The position numbers and the translations under genes are program-made. Source: Romanomermis culicivorax (Eukaryota; Nematoda; Enoplea; Mermithida; Mermithidae). Taken from it: a stretch of DNA of 64,000 nucleotides. Positions 1 to 17,925 of the stretch are shown here, piece by piece. The stretch spans positions 1,178,001-1,242,000 of the forward strand of contig CAWUHX010000013.1 of NCBI GenBank assembly GCA_963922205.1. The letters are read 5' to 3'. The notes beneath the pieces were generated by a model. That model ran no database searches and was not told where the DNA came from. It saw nothing but the letters and a program-made list of their open reading frames with translations. How positions within the stretch are numbered: the stretch's first letter is position 1; each line of letters opens with the position of its first letter.

Positions 1-934
1 TGAGATCGTTTTTTTTAGTTTTCCAACTTCAACTTTTAATTTAGCCTTTAAATTATTATGTCAAAGTCAACGTTTCAATTAGATTGTAAGAGTAATATTC
101 GAGAAAACATTCAAACTCCGCATTTATGCCAGAAAATTGGAGACTAATCAACAAAATGTTTTCTGCTATATAGAGCATTCATATTTGCGAGCGAAAAAAA
201 TCGAGTCTGGTCAGGGTTTTTTTAGGTCAATTAGGAGCCATGGCTTCTAAAAACTCTGATTGACTCCTAAAGATTTAGGGGCACAAGCCAACATGGCTTA
301 TAAAAATTAGAACCTAACGACCCTTTTGATTGGGTGAGTTTCCTGTCCGGAGATGGATTCTTATGCGTTTTTAAGAAAACATATCGAAAATTTTCCGGCG
401 CTTCGCGCCGGATTTTAAATCACTTATGATTCTTGTTATCATTTCTGTTGCGCGGTTGAAAAATGTCGGCCTAGCTTACGCTGGCTTATAGCTTTTAAAC
501 ATCAGCATGTTATGGATGAATGTTTGACCTTGTATTGTTTTTTCACATATTTGACTAAAATCTAGATTTTTCTAGATTATTTCCACGAATTGGTTTTGTG
601 GTTCTTTAGAGTTTTCGACTTTCGTGAAGATAACTTTTTGCATTGGGAAAATGATTAAGCGTGGGACAATAGCAGAGGTTCTTCTGTCTGAAAAAGTCAT
701 TCAATTCATTGCCGCTTGCCTAATTTTTGAATTTTAGTTTGCCTGACTGAAAACATGCTGAATTCACTGAAAAATTAGACTTTTCAGGCAGGAAATAGAT
801 ATTAAAAATAGTCTTTCTCCAACGATATAGAATATCAAAATCCAAATTTTTTCCGATGCTCTGCATCGCATTAATTACCGATCGATATCCGAGTCCGAAG
901 TAAAATATTTATCACACTTTTTTATGGTTTATAC
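1..934. other. Non-coding DNA, no gene recognised
   Basis: No exon with coding character and splice sites was found on either strand. The stretch probably belongs to an upstream intron of the IVD gene whose last exons lie at 2958-3300. It contains one copy of the dispersed GC hairpin CCGGCGCTTCGCGCCGG at 395-411, set in an A/T-rich flank, which also occurs inside several repeats elsewhere in the window. Confidence 0.5.
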
Positions 935-2087
935 CAGTGTTTTTTGCACTGTGCAAAACTTTTTTTCAGATTTTTTGCACCGTGCAAAAAAATATTTATT
1001 AAATGTGAAAAAAATTGGTGTTTTCATATCGAAAAGATGCATTTTGGTGCATTTTAGTAGGTGCAAATCTCAAAATTAACTTTAATATAACTTTAATAAG
1101 CATTATTATTTATTTCCTAGCTCAGGCGCAGCTTCTAGCATGTCTACCTTCACTTATCACTTAATCTATTTTCATCATCCTAAACGTATTATCTCATGTT
1201 TTAATTGGTAATCTTCAATGTTTTATCTTGATATTTAATGAAGATTCACATTTTTTCCTTGACACATTTTTTGAGAAGGATCAATACGTCAAGTCTGTAA
1301 ACTTGTTGAAGCGATTGATCCTTTCTTATCGTAAAATCAATTCAAAAGCTGTGTGGAAGTAGTTTTCGGACATTTCTAACTCATATCATTTCGGCCAAGT
1401 TCATGAGAGTTTACAAATAAATTACTGGTTTTAAAATTTTTCAAATAAAAACTTTCTGGAAAGTACGAATTTCGAACAGAAAATTCGAATGTAATTCTTG
1501 AAATAAATGTTCGGAAAATTGATTTTCTAGTGTCGCTGAATGTCAATACCCAAAAAGTTTTTCCGGCGCCTGGCGCCGGAAACATTACTATCTTTTTTGG
1601 GCTCTCACTTGTCATCAAGAGGACCTAACCGTCGATTTCTCATGTAATTCAAAGTCATTATGCTCTCATATAGTTTGCTGGAAATTTGGTTCCACAATGC
1701 TTATGGATTAGACTTCAATCAAACTCAAAAATTTCAAATGTTTCCTCAATGTTATAGTCTAAAAAACAGCAGAAGGTTTGAAAAAGATCAAAAATACACA
1801 AATAAAGCGTCTATGAGCATTTTTGAGCGAAAAAACAGTTGTAATAGGAGAACCCCGCAGTGCAGAAACTTTTTTTGGCTTTTCTGCACCATGCAGAAAG
1901 CCCAGTGACGAAAAAAATACTGAAAAAATGTGGAGTGTGGAAAAAAATTTGACTTCTTTATTTGTGGAAGAAAAGTTTGTGGAAAAATGTGGCTATTTAT
2001 TTCGCGCACAAAAAATTTTTTGGCGTGCAAAACTTTTCTGGTGATTTTTTTTGCACCGTGCAAAACAGCTCGTGCCAAAAAACACTG
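935..2087. mobile_element. hAT-type non-autonomous element, TSD GTTTATAC
   Basis: The element starts CAGTGTTTTTTGCAC and ends with the inverted counterpart (GCCAAAAAACACTG). It is flanked by perfect 8-bp direct repeats GTTTATAC at 927-934 and 2088-2095, as expected for hAT transposition. Just inside the ends lie palindromic words TTGCACnGTGCAA. The middle (about 1100-1900) is an inverted copy of the composite element at 24128-25447, including a CTGCAC-type end near 1857-1905, so this is a nested structure. It contains a GC hairpin at 1563-1579. No transposase reading frame is recognisable. Confidence 0.85.
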
Positions 2088-2095
2088 GTTTATAC

Positions 2096-2957
2096 GTTGG
2101 TTTATATATATCATAAATAATTATGATTGGTAAATTACTGGCTCTTGATATACGGAAACGTTAGAAAAATGTGTTAACGCTTCCACCAATCAAATGGTGA
2201 AAAGATCACGATTGATCATCGGTAGCTGCATAAGAATGTGCTGAAAAATTAATTTTCCGACCTTTCAGAGGCTTCGGAATCAAAATTTTTCGGCGCTAGG
2301 TTGCGCAATAATTTGAAATAAATTTTTTGATTTAGTACTCTATTTTTGATGATACTTTAGCTCACACATGTTTCTATTATTCAGTATTTTTCTTCAGGAT
2401 AGTATATTTCATCATTTAAAAAACCAGGAAAAATTTCATCTGTCAACCTGGAAAACACGGAATTTTTTTTCTCCAACTTTGTATGAACCCTGACAGATGC
2501 AGACAACCGAAAGATCGCATTCCATATAACTCACTGGTACCAGCAAAGCTTCCCACGGAAAGGGAACTTCCAAACCGTGTATTTCGTAGGGTATCAGTGA
2601 TGAGCACTTTTTAGTGGACATTACGGTAGTATTCGCAATTATCTATTTGATACATGCCACCTTCTAGCACATTTGTGCGAATTTCAGTGTAAAGATAGCC
2701 TGTGGACAAAAATGGTCAGCTCAACATCACTAAGGTTGTTGTGCACTACTGATTGTACAAACACGTATGATTTCGCTCGTATTAGTATAGAACGTTTCCC
2801 CATGAGTATGTTGACAATTCTCAGTTTCCTTTGTCTAGTGGTTTGACAGAAAATGACAAAAATTTAGAATAGTACCTGCTTTCCGGTTTTAAAATTTACA
2901 TATATTTAAAAACAGACAAAGAAACATTATATCCTAAGTATTTACAAAAATCTTTAG
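2096..2957. other. Probable IVD intron
   Basis: No coding exon was recognised. The stretch ends at 2956-2957 with an AG acceptor preceded by a pyrimidine-rich run, directly before the penultimate IVD exon. Earlier IVD exons were looked for here and not found; they should lie upstream of the window. Confidence 0.5.
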
Positions 2958-3300
2958 GATTGCGCCTCTTCAATACTATTTGCATCGGAATCAGCCACCA
3001 AAATTGCTTTAGAAGCATTGCAGTGCCTTGGTAAGATTGCAGAACGTTTAATTTTATTGAAGTAAAACAATATTTTCCAACGTTAATCCTTATATTGGTG
3101 CAATTCTTGCTATAATATTCATCATGTTCTCTAAAAGTCCTTTTAAAAATATTATGCTCTTAGGTGGGAATGGTTACACAAATGATTATCCAACCGGAAG
3201 ATTTCTCCGCGACGCCAAATTATACGAAATCGGAGCCGGAACTGGCGAAACGAGACGCATGGTTATCGGACGAAATTTGAACAAAGAATACATGTCGTGA
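2958..3300 (+). CDS. IVD: Isovaleryl-CoA dehydrogenase, C-terminal two exons (partial)
   Basis: IVD is a mitochondrial matrix FAD enzyme of leucine breakdown that oxidises isovaleryl-CoA to 3-methylcrotonyl-CoA. Two exons are visible: 2958-3030 (after a tctttag acceptor, ending at a gtaag donor) and 3164-3300 (after a gctcttag acceptor, stop TGA 3298-3300). The phases join exactly through a Gly codon. The product ends with the acyl-CoA dehydrogenase C-terminal pattern: DCA at the exon start, [19 protein letters not shown] across the junction, then [18 protein letters not shown]. The EIGAGT stretch replaces the YEGT found in most family members, where the catalytic Glu sits; IVD has its catalytic Glu elsewhere, so this supports IVD over MCAD- or SCAD-type enzymes. 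About 69 residues are present and the rest lies upstream. A different branched-chain acyl-CoA dehydrogenase remains possible. Confidence 0.88.
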
Positions 3301-3566
3301 TCATATTCATCTTTGTAGATTTTCCTACATTTCGCCTAGTGGCTTGATTCTTTCGCAAATCATATTATACTCTTAAAACCAAATTTTCGTGGCTTTGTGT
3401 GCATAACTCAATTGCGAACTGATAGATTTGTCTTTTTCTGATGTAGTGAGCACGTTGGAAATATGTACCGAAAAACGACTCGAAATACTATAATGATAAA
3501 TACTGTAACATATTGAACTATGAGAGTAATTATCCGGCGCCTCGGTTACGCAGTGGGAGTTCAATC
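3301..3566 (+). promoter_or_regulatory. IVD 3' flank and rpS23 promoter/5' UTR region
   Basis: Only 266 bases separate the IVD stop from the rpS23 start codon, so the IVD 3' UTR and the rpS23 promoter must share this interval. No canonical AATAAA or obvious TATA box was found. An upstream ATG at 3520 lies in another frame and would be read only if transcription starts before it. A CCGGCGCC motif lies at about 3534-3541, the only GC-rich patch near the probable start. No clear terminal oligopyrimidine start was seen. Confidence 0.4.
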
Positions 3567-11617
<8,051 letters not shown>

Positions 11618-11757
11618 ATCTGCAATTCGTTTGCTTGTCATTTTTGTTTCGTTATCAAAGTTGGAAGAGAATAAGATGAATTCTTGAATTGTTGTGCGTA
11701 TGTTCGCGTTGCACTCAAAAACTTTTTCATCATTGGATCGCAAAATAGGCTCTTTTG

Positions 11758-13040
11758 CCCCTATTCGGCGGAACGCACAACAGCGAAACCAATACAGTGG
11801 TTCTCAATTCAGCGAAGTATCGGAACAAATTCCCAAAATAAACTTACAAAACAGTTTTATTGAGAGCGGAAGAATTGGGGTTGGGCGGGGTAGACTTTCT
11901 GGCGCACGGCCACTTTAGTCCTCTCCGGCCTAGAGTGCGTCGCTTGTCACATTTTGGCACCAATCGCCAGGTTTCTGACGGCTTTATAGCATGTTTTCAC
12001 GACATTACAGCTTTTTATTCTGGGTTGTTAACTTATATATCCACATGCATGTTTTTGATTCTTTTTTCCTTTATCGATTTATTTCTTTGAATATTATTTT
12101 GTGCTACTTTTTGTATAACTTTTCCAGGTTGTATACTTTCGTTCTGTGTACACTGGCGTGTCCCAGATACAGCGAAACTCAAAACAACGTTTCTCGTTAC
12201 AGCGAAATCTCAGTATGGCGATTCTCAATACAGCGAATAGTTTAAATTTCTATGCGTAGAGTAAACGCGCACATCCTCTTTATGATAAATATGCAAATCA
12301 GGTAAATTAAAATCGTTTTTGCTAGTTGAGATAGTCTATTTTTAGTTGCATTTGGCAATCTAAATTTCACATGCTTTTGTGATGCAGTTGCAGTAGGTAT
12401 GCACGAACGGACCATTCCAAAATCAGAAAAAAAATTTTTCGAAAGGTTTGAAAAAAGTATCAGTGATTCTCTATGACAGTTGTTTTGTAGGCATTGCTTT
12501 GCAAAAAAATAAATTGATGAAATAAATGAATTGAAATAAACATATAAGATCAAATGAATAAAATAATTAAGCAGTAAAGGTAAAACAAAAAACGAATCAT
12601 AAAGACATGAGAAGGAAAATAATGTAGTAAAAAATAGAACAAAAGTACACGACCTGAAAAAATTATACAAAAAGTAGCACAAAATAATATTCAAAGAAAT
12701 AAATCGATAAAAGAAACAAGAAACATGCATGTGGATATGTTAATAATGAACAAACCAGAATAAGTTGTAATGTGAAAACACATGCTATAAAGCCATGTCA
12801 GAAATCTGGCGATTGGTGCCCAAATGTGTGACAGCCAGCATCCACCAGATCGAAATGGGTGACCAAATAGGCCATGCGCCAAACCGTCCACCCGCCCAAT
12901 CACTATTCTCTCATTGTAAAGATGATTTTTCTGAAAATTCGCTATATTGGGAATTTGTTCTGAGACTTCGCTGTATGAGAATCGTTGTTTTGAGAATCAC
13001 TGTATGGAGTCTCACTATTTTGAGTTTCGCTGAATAGGGG
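11758..13040. mobile_element. 1.28-kb foldback DNA element downstream of rpS23
   Basis: The termini CCCCTATTCGGCG (left) and CGCTGAATAGGGG (right) are inverted. The arms continue as a long inverted repeat: for example CACCAATCGCCAG and CACATGCATGTTT with flanking DNA at 11860-12140 recur inverted at 12650-12900. The interior carries repeated ACAGCGAA-type words. No coding potential was found and the TSD is not clear. The element begins 141 bp after the rpS23 stop codon. Confidence 0.75.
11837..11842 (+). terminator. Candidate rpS23 polyadenylation signal AATAAA
   Basis: This is the first canonical AATAAA after the rpS23 stop, 220 bp downstream. It lies inside the left arm of the foldback element at 11758-13040, so the present 3' end of the transcript may be transposon-derived. 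An AATAAG variant at about 11670-11675 is an alternative in unique DNA. Confidence 0.4.
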
Positions 13041-13986
13041 TGAAACCTATCAAATGCGTGCACAAATTCAAAAAATCATTATTGTCGTCAAAATCGTTTA
13101 TATAAAGCATTTAACTTAGAATTCTTTACTCAAAAGTTGTTTGATTTGCCGAATTTCTTATTTAGCAGAAAATCGTGAGAATATGAAATGTGCTTTCCAG
13201 CTTTATTATTTACAAGCATTCTAAAAAAACATACAATAAGTACAGAATTTAGACAGCATACTGTATATAAAATGAAATTGTGTTAAAAGGAATCACAGGA
13301 ATGGTCGATACTACATAGATTGATAATTTCATACTCATAATGAGATCGTTTGACCTTCGTATTTACATACAATTTTCTATCATCATCACACTTAAGCAAG
13401 GGATCAGCCAAAGAACTGCTATTTTGCCAGAGCAGTAAACTGGTTTTGTCTAAAAAATCCAAGCAGAGAAAGCGTAAACGGCCGAAATCTTATGGTAGTA
13501 ACTGGACTCCTGACAAAAAAGTGAAAGTAGAGCAGCCTCTGGGTTAAAAACACTGGTGCTTCGCAAAACCCAGGCACTAAATGATTATCTGCCTAAATGC
13601 AGTAAATGAGCATCCGCAAGGCCTGATGGGGGTTCCCTGCATTACGCGAATATAGGAGCCGTATTTGCACAAACATGATCTGATGAAAAAAGGAAGCACA
13701 AAGATACTCGAAGAAAGTTAGCCGCGAATACGATGCTCCAAAGAATTCCAGATATAAAAAATATAAATAATTATTCACGGGGATTTAATTTTTCAAAGAT
13801 CTCGAAGTGTTGTGTTGATATCCAAATAATTAATAATACGCGATGAGTAGATATCCTTAATGTAAACTTCATATGCGCTGCTCATTAGAGGGATAACATG
13901 CTTATTTTAAAGTCCATTTTGACTGCAGTGGTTTGCAGTGTTTCCTATTGATTTTTTGTAAAGTTTCTGTGAAATGCAGTCTCTAG
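13041..13986 (+). other. Intergenic; possible small basic reading frame
   Basis: Mostly AT-rich DNA. A frame ending at 13547 reads a Lys/Arg-rich tail (SKKSKQRKRKRPKSYGSNW, then TPDKKVKVEQPLG and a stop) preceded by a possible splice acceptor near 13390. It looks like a nuclear-localisation-type segment but no family was recognised. It could be the end of an older transposase or host exon. Confidence 0.25.
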
Positions 13987-14106
13987 ATGAATCCATTACA
14001 AGTCACGAGAAAGTACAGTTTGGATTTCAATCTAAAAACTATTGCAGCAGCAGAAAAAGAAAGAAACCGTCCAGTTGCTAGCCGCCTCAAAATAAGTGAA
14101 TCCAAG
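13987..14106 (+). CDS. Orphan exon with psq/pogo-type helix-turn-helix
   Basis: A 40-codon open exon starts at ATG 13987 and ends at a strong gtaagt donor at 14107. It reads MNPLQVTRKYSLDFNLKTIA, then AAEKERNRPVASRLKISESK. This matches the start of the helix-turn-helix of Tigger/pogo transposases, CENP-B and Brinker-like proteins (basic, K.Y.L.FKL..I..AE...NR.aA..l.iSeS). No downstream exon or DDE domain was found, so it may be a remnant of a Tigger-like element or the first exon of a domesticated gene. Confidence 0.5.
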
Positions 14107-14454
14107 GTAAGTTATTTTCCATTCTTTTACTTTTAATTTCATTAGCTGCTTTTATTTTTCCTTTGTTTTCCTTTCATTACTTTTGTTTTGTTTTCTTTCC
14201 TTTTTGTTTGTTTTCTTTTTCTTTCCTTGGTGCTTAGAAGGTGGCATTTGTTTTACGATGAAATATTATTCGATGAAATTCCATAAGAGTAAAAAACTAG
14301 ATTTTGGATTAAAATGTGGTCTGATGAACCGCAAAATTTTGATAAACAGCGCGGTCGAATACACGGCGCACCAGCTGAACGCAAAAAATTATGAATGGCG
14401 TGCCGTTTATTCGAATAATTACGGTATGATCTAGGTTCGGTTCATGTATGCAAC

Positions 14455-17060
14455 TTACAGGCTGTTTTTCTCGAAATGCTTCTAAATAAAACGTGGTTTC
14501 TGAGAGGTTCGACCTCGTCTTTCATTGACCTATGATAAATTGAAAATCAATCGAAAACGGGAATTTTTGAGTATAGTTCTAGACGCTGAGTACCGTGGCA
14601 GTATTTATTTTGCATAAAATTCAGAATTAGCATACATTAGTCTGTTTTTCTCCAAATGCTTGTAACGAAAGAATGCTGTATGGAGTTGTAGATTTTCGTG
14701 CCGAGATAATATCGTTGTTGATTGTATGTTGGGAATCGATTAACCGGCGGCTGTAAACTGTGACTAAACTCTCAACATAACTCGATAACTCTTTTAAAAA
14801 TAATTTCCGTCAACCGCGAGAATGTCTGAACAAATTTCGCACGGCTGAAAAAAATATTCGCTCTGCGCAGAAAAAGCTAAGCAAATGACCAGCGCTCTGG
14901 CACGATGCGCCGGATTTTGAGATTTCGACTTTCCAAAGCACACAATTGTGTCACGATCTTAATTCCTGATTTTTTTTCATTAAATGAGAACCATGTGCGA
15001 AAATTTTCTTCTCATTTCCAACTTTTTTCCTAGGAAATGGCCGTCAATAACTTCAATTACCGCGTTTTCTCTCGTAATACAGTATAGTGTGCGCACGCGC
15101 GGTAATTGAACAGTATATACTTCATTTCTTCTTTTTCGCTTACAAGTATAAGAAAAAACAGACTATAGTTACGGTATTTCAAAGTTCGCAATTTTTTGAT
15201 TTTTTCACGTGTTTCGAATATCTCAGCTCGGAAAAGACGTGACTCTGCAGCCAAATGTTCATTGCATGCAGGAGACTCTGTTCTCTATGCACGTACGAAA
15301 AATTATTCTAATCTTTTGCTTGACAGAGTCAGATAAAAATACGGCAAATGAGGTCCGAATAACTCTTGCGATTTTCCGGTACAAAGACGTCAGATAATGA
15401 CTCGATTTCTGAGATTTAATGAAAATTTTCGACCTCTCATTTCAGGCATCAAACTAGATCAATGAAAATTTATCGAGACCGAGCCACATTTTTTCTTTTA
15501 ACATAATTAGGTAAAGACGAATCTTGTATTCTCAGAACTTTATGAGTGTTGATCAATTCAGATTCAAAATTATATATGAATGTCAGGGAAGTGTGTTCAA
15601 ATCTCTACAGCTCCCAAAACGGTACGCAAATCAGATTGAAATCCTAACAAAAAAACGTTGGACAATAGAGCCTAAAAAAATCTTACGGCATCCGGAATGA
15701 GTTTCAAATAATTTCTCCGGCCTTTTTCCATATCTTGTTTGACAGTAGTATAAAAAGTGTAAAGCAAGAGATGATAAAAATTGTTGCATGTGAAATTATG
15801 GAGAGTTGAGCCTACACATAATAAATGCTTTACTATAGAGTTGTCTTTCCTACGGTTGGACTTTTTTGATTCGCGTTTAAATAACATAAAACACTGAAAA
15901 ATGGGAAAATTACAAAGTTTAGGATACTGTACTATGCCAATTTTGATTTTTATGGAAAATAAATTACGAAACGATACTCTGCATGTGATTTTCACAATAT
16001 ACCTGATCCTCAGGTATAATTAATGTTACCTCATCATAGCACTAAATAATAATAACTCAGAAACTGCGTCTCAACAGTTAATGGTAATCTGAATGTCTGT
16101 TGTAGAAAAAAGAAGTTGAGCCGGGGAATTTAGGTATCTGCGCATTATACCCCCGTAAAATTTTTTGCGCACCTTTTGGCTAGGTTCAGGCCTAGGCTAT
16201 TTGGGGGAATGGGGGAGGGTCCACCCAACTCTCGAATCCTCTCTTGCTCAAAAAATTAGGGGTAAAACTTTTTCCTGAAATTCTACGTTGATCGCCCCAA
16301 CTGGTCGGACTTCTTACAGGTAGGGCTATGCTTAGATCTAGACAATCGATTGAAAATTTTAAGGGCGTAATGCATAAGTACCAGAATTTCTGCGCAATTT
16401 TCAACAGTGACATTTTTAAGGAAAAGCATTGTTGTCATGTCATTTCATATAGCTGATGCACCCACCGGATATTAATATTTTCTCTAGTAAGGAAACCACT
16501 TTTTGCGCTATAAACACATCTATAGCTGGAACAAAATAAAACACGTTACTTCCTTACGAAAAATTTACTACCGACTAGTCACTGCTGAATTCAGGGTACT
16601 AGTGTATTTTTTAGAAAATGATTCTATATTTAAAAGTAAACCAATTAGTTAATGTCGTATAAATCGTTTTTACGCACGTAAAAAATTGTTGAAGATTAGT
16701 TGATATCGTCATAAATTTCCATTTCTATAGTCTGTTTTTCTTGAAATGCTAACAAATAATGAAGGTGGAAAGCAAGTAGTATTTCAGATTTTTGCCATTT
16801 TCTGATAAACAATATATCATGAAGGACTGGAAATTTGTGAGCATACTGACCTAACCTTTACCAATTTTTCGAGTGAAAAATTTTACAGTAAGAACTTTAT
16901 GTAAACGATTTTGACGACAGTAGTGATTTGTGTCACCTTTCTATTTGGAAGCATTTTATAAAAAACTGACTATATGTAACTTTGTAGTTTATATGTAGAT
17001 ATGAAATAGGACATGCTTTCCAGTGATATGTATTATTCGGAAGCATTTCAGAAAACAGGT
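14455..17060. repeat. Dispersed short motif, probable MITE ends
   Basis: The phrase TAGTCTGTTTTTCTYGAAATGCT and its inverse (AGCATTTnnnnAAAAAACTGACTAT) occur at about 14457-14485, 14638-14665, 16730-16752, 16950-16975 and 17038-17058, with weaker copies at 9574 and 13215. The pair at 16730 and 16975 is inverted around 245 bp and could be one small Tc1/mariner-like MITE. Between these are truncated CATACCTGTA-MITE DNA (16193-16330) and AT-rich sequence. No gene was recognised from 14107 to 17426. Confidence 0.45.
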
Positions 17061-17429
17061 ATGTGCTTTTTTTATTCAAGATTATTAGCAAACTAATTTA
17101 GCAACGCGTTCGAGTTTTGACTTTCTAATTTCACAACAGCAGAATTGCATCTTAAGATTTATCGCGAATACATGGACATCCTAAAGTGCTTCAGTGGTTA
17201 TTGAGATAGCATGCAGTCACATTTCTGTGACTTGACTTATTTACGGGAATTCTTGTGTAAACAAAGACCACGGAAAAAATGATTGGTATATGCATGTGTC
17301 ATTAAAGAATTTGTACTAAATGAGACTTTCCTCGCCAGTCAGGTAGGTCCTGTATCCTGATTGCTTTCGAAAATTATCAACTTTTTCGGTCTCGGTGATT
17401 CCTATGATTCGCATGGCTAACACAACTAA

Positions 17430-17881
17430 GGCCCAAATTACAGAAAGTGGGTCAAACGTGGGTAAGAGTAAAAGTAAAACGGCGGGTAAAATCGTAGGTA
17501 AATAAAAGTCGAGTTAAATCGTAGGTAAATAAAACTCGAGTAAAATCTTGGGTTAAAGCCGAGTAAAGTTCGGGTAAAATCGCAGGTTATTTTCACGTCT
17601 TTTTCATCAACTTTTTACCCGACTTTTACTTTACCCACTTTCTGTAATCTCAAATTTGATAAAATCGATGGTAAAAAAAAAATTACTCATGATTTTACCA
17701 GCCTTTAACCCGTCATTTTACCTAAGATTTTACCCGAATTTTACTCGGCTTTAACCCGAGATTTTACTGGAGTTTTATTTACCTAAGATTTTACCCGAGA
17801 TTTTACTCGACTTTTATTTACCTACGATTTTACCCGCCATTTTACTTACCCACGATTAACCCACTTTCTGTAATTTGGGCC
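17430..17881. mobile_element. 452-bp hairpin MITE, PIF/Harbinger-like, TSD TAA
   Basis: The element starts GGCCCAAATTACAGAAAGTG and ends with the exact inverse, flanked by the trinucleotide TAA at 17427-17429 and 17882-17884, the duplication type of PIF/Harbinger elements. Nearly the whole length is a palindrome built from GGTAAAATC and GTAGGTAAATAAAAG words, so each strand can fold into one long hairpin. An internal partial copy of the terminus lies near 17630-17650. It ends 42 bp before the last coding base of the minus-strand gene. Confidence 0.88.
17813..17818 (-). terminator. Candidate polyadenylation signal of the GPATCH2-like gene
   Basis: AATAAA on the minus strand, 108 bp after the stop codon of the GPATCH2-like gene and inside the hairpin MITE. 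A second AATAAA lies about 40 bp further on, near 17775, also inside the MITE. Confidence 0.4.
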
Positions 17882-17925
17882 TAAGTATGTCACACGAAAT
17901 GAATTCTGAAATTCTTCCGATTCTC

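Noticed and set aside
12242-12730. 162-codon Phe/Leu/Ile-rich minus-strand reading frame (membrane-protein-like)
   Set aside because: It lies in the AT-rich arm of the foldback element, with inverted copies nearby, and shows no family features.
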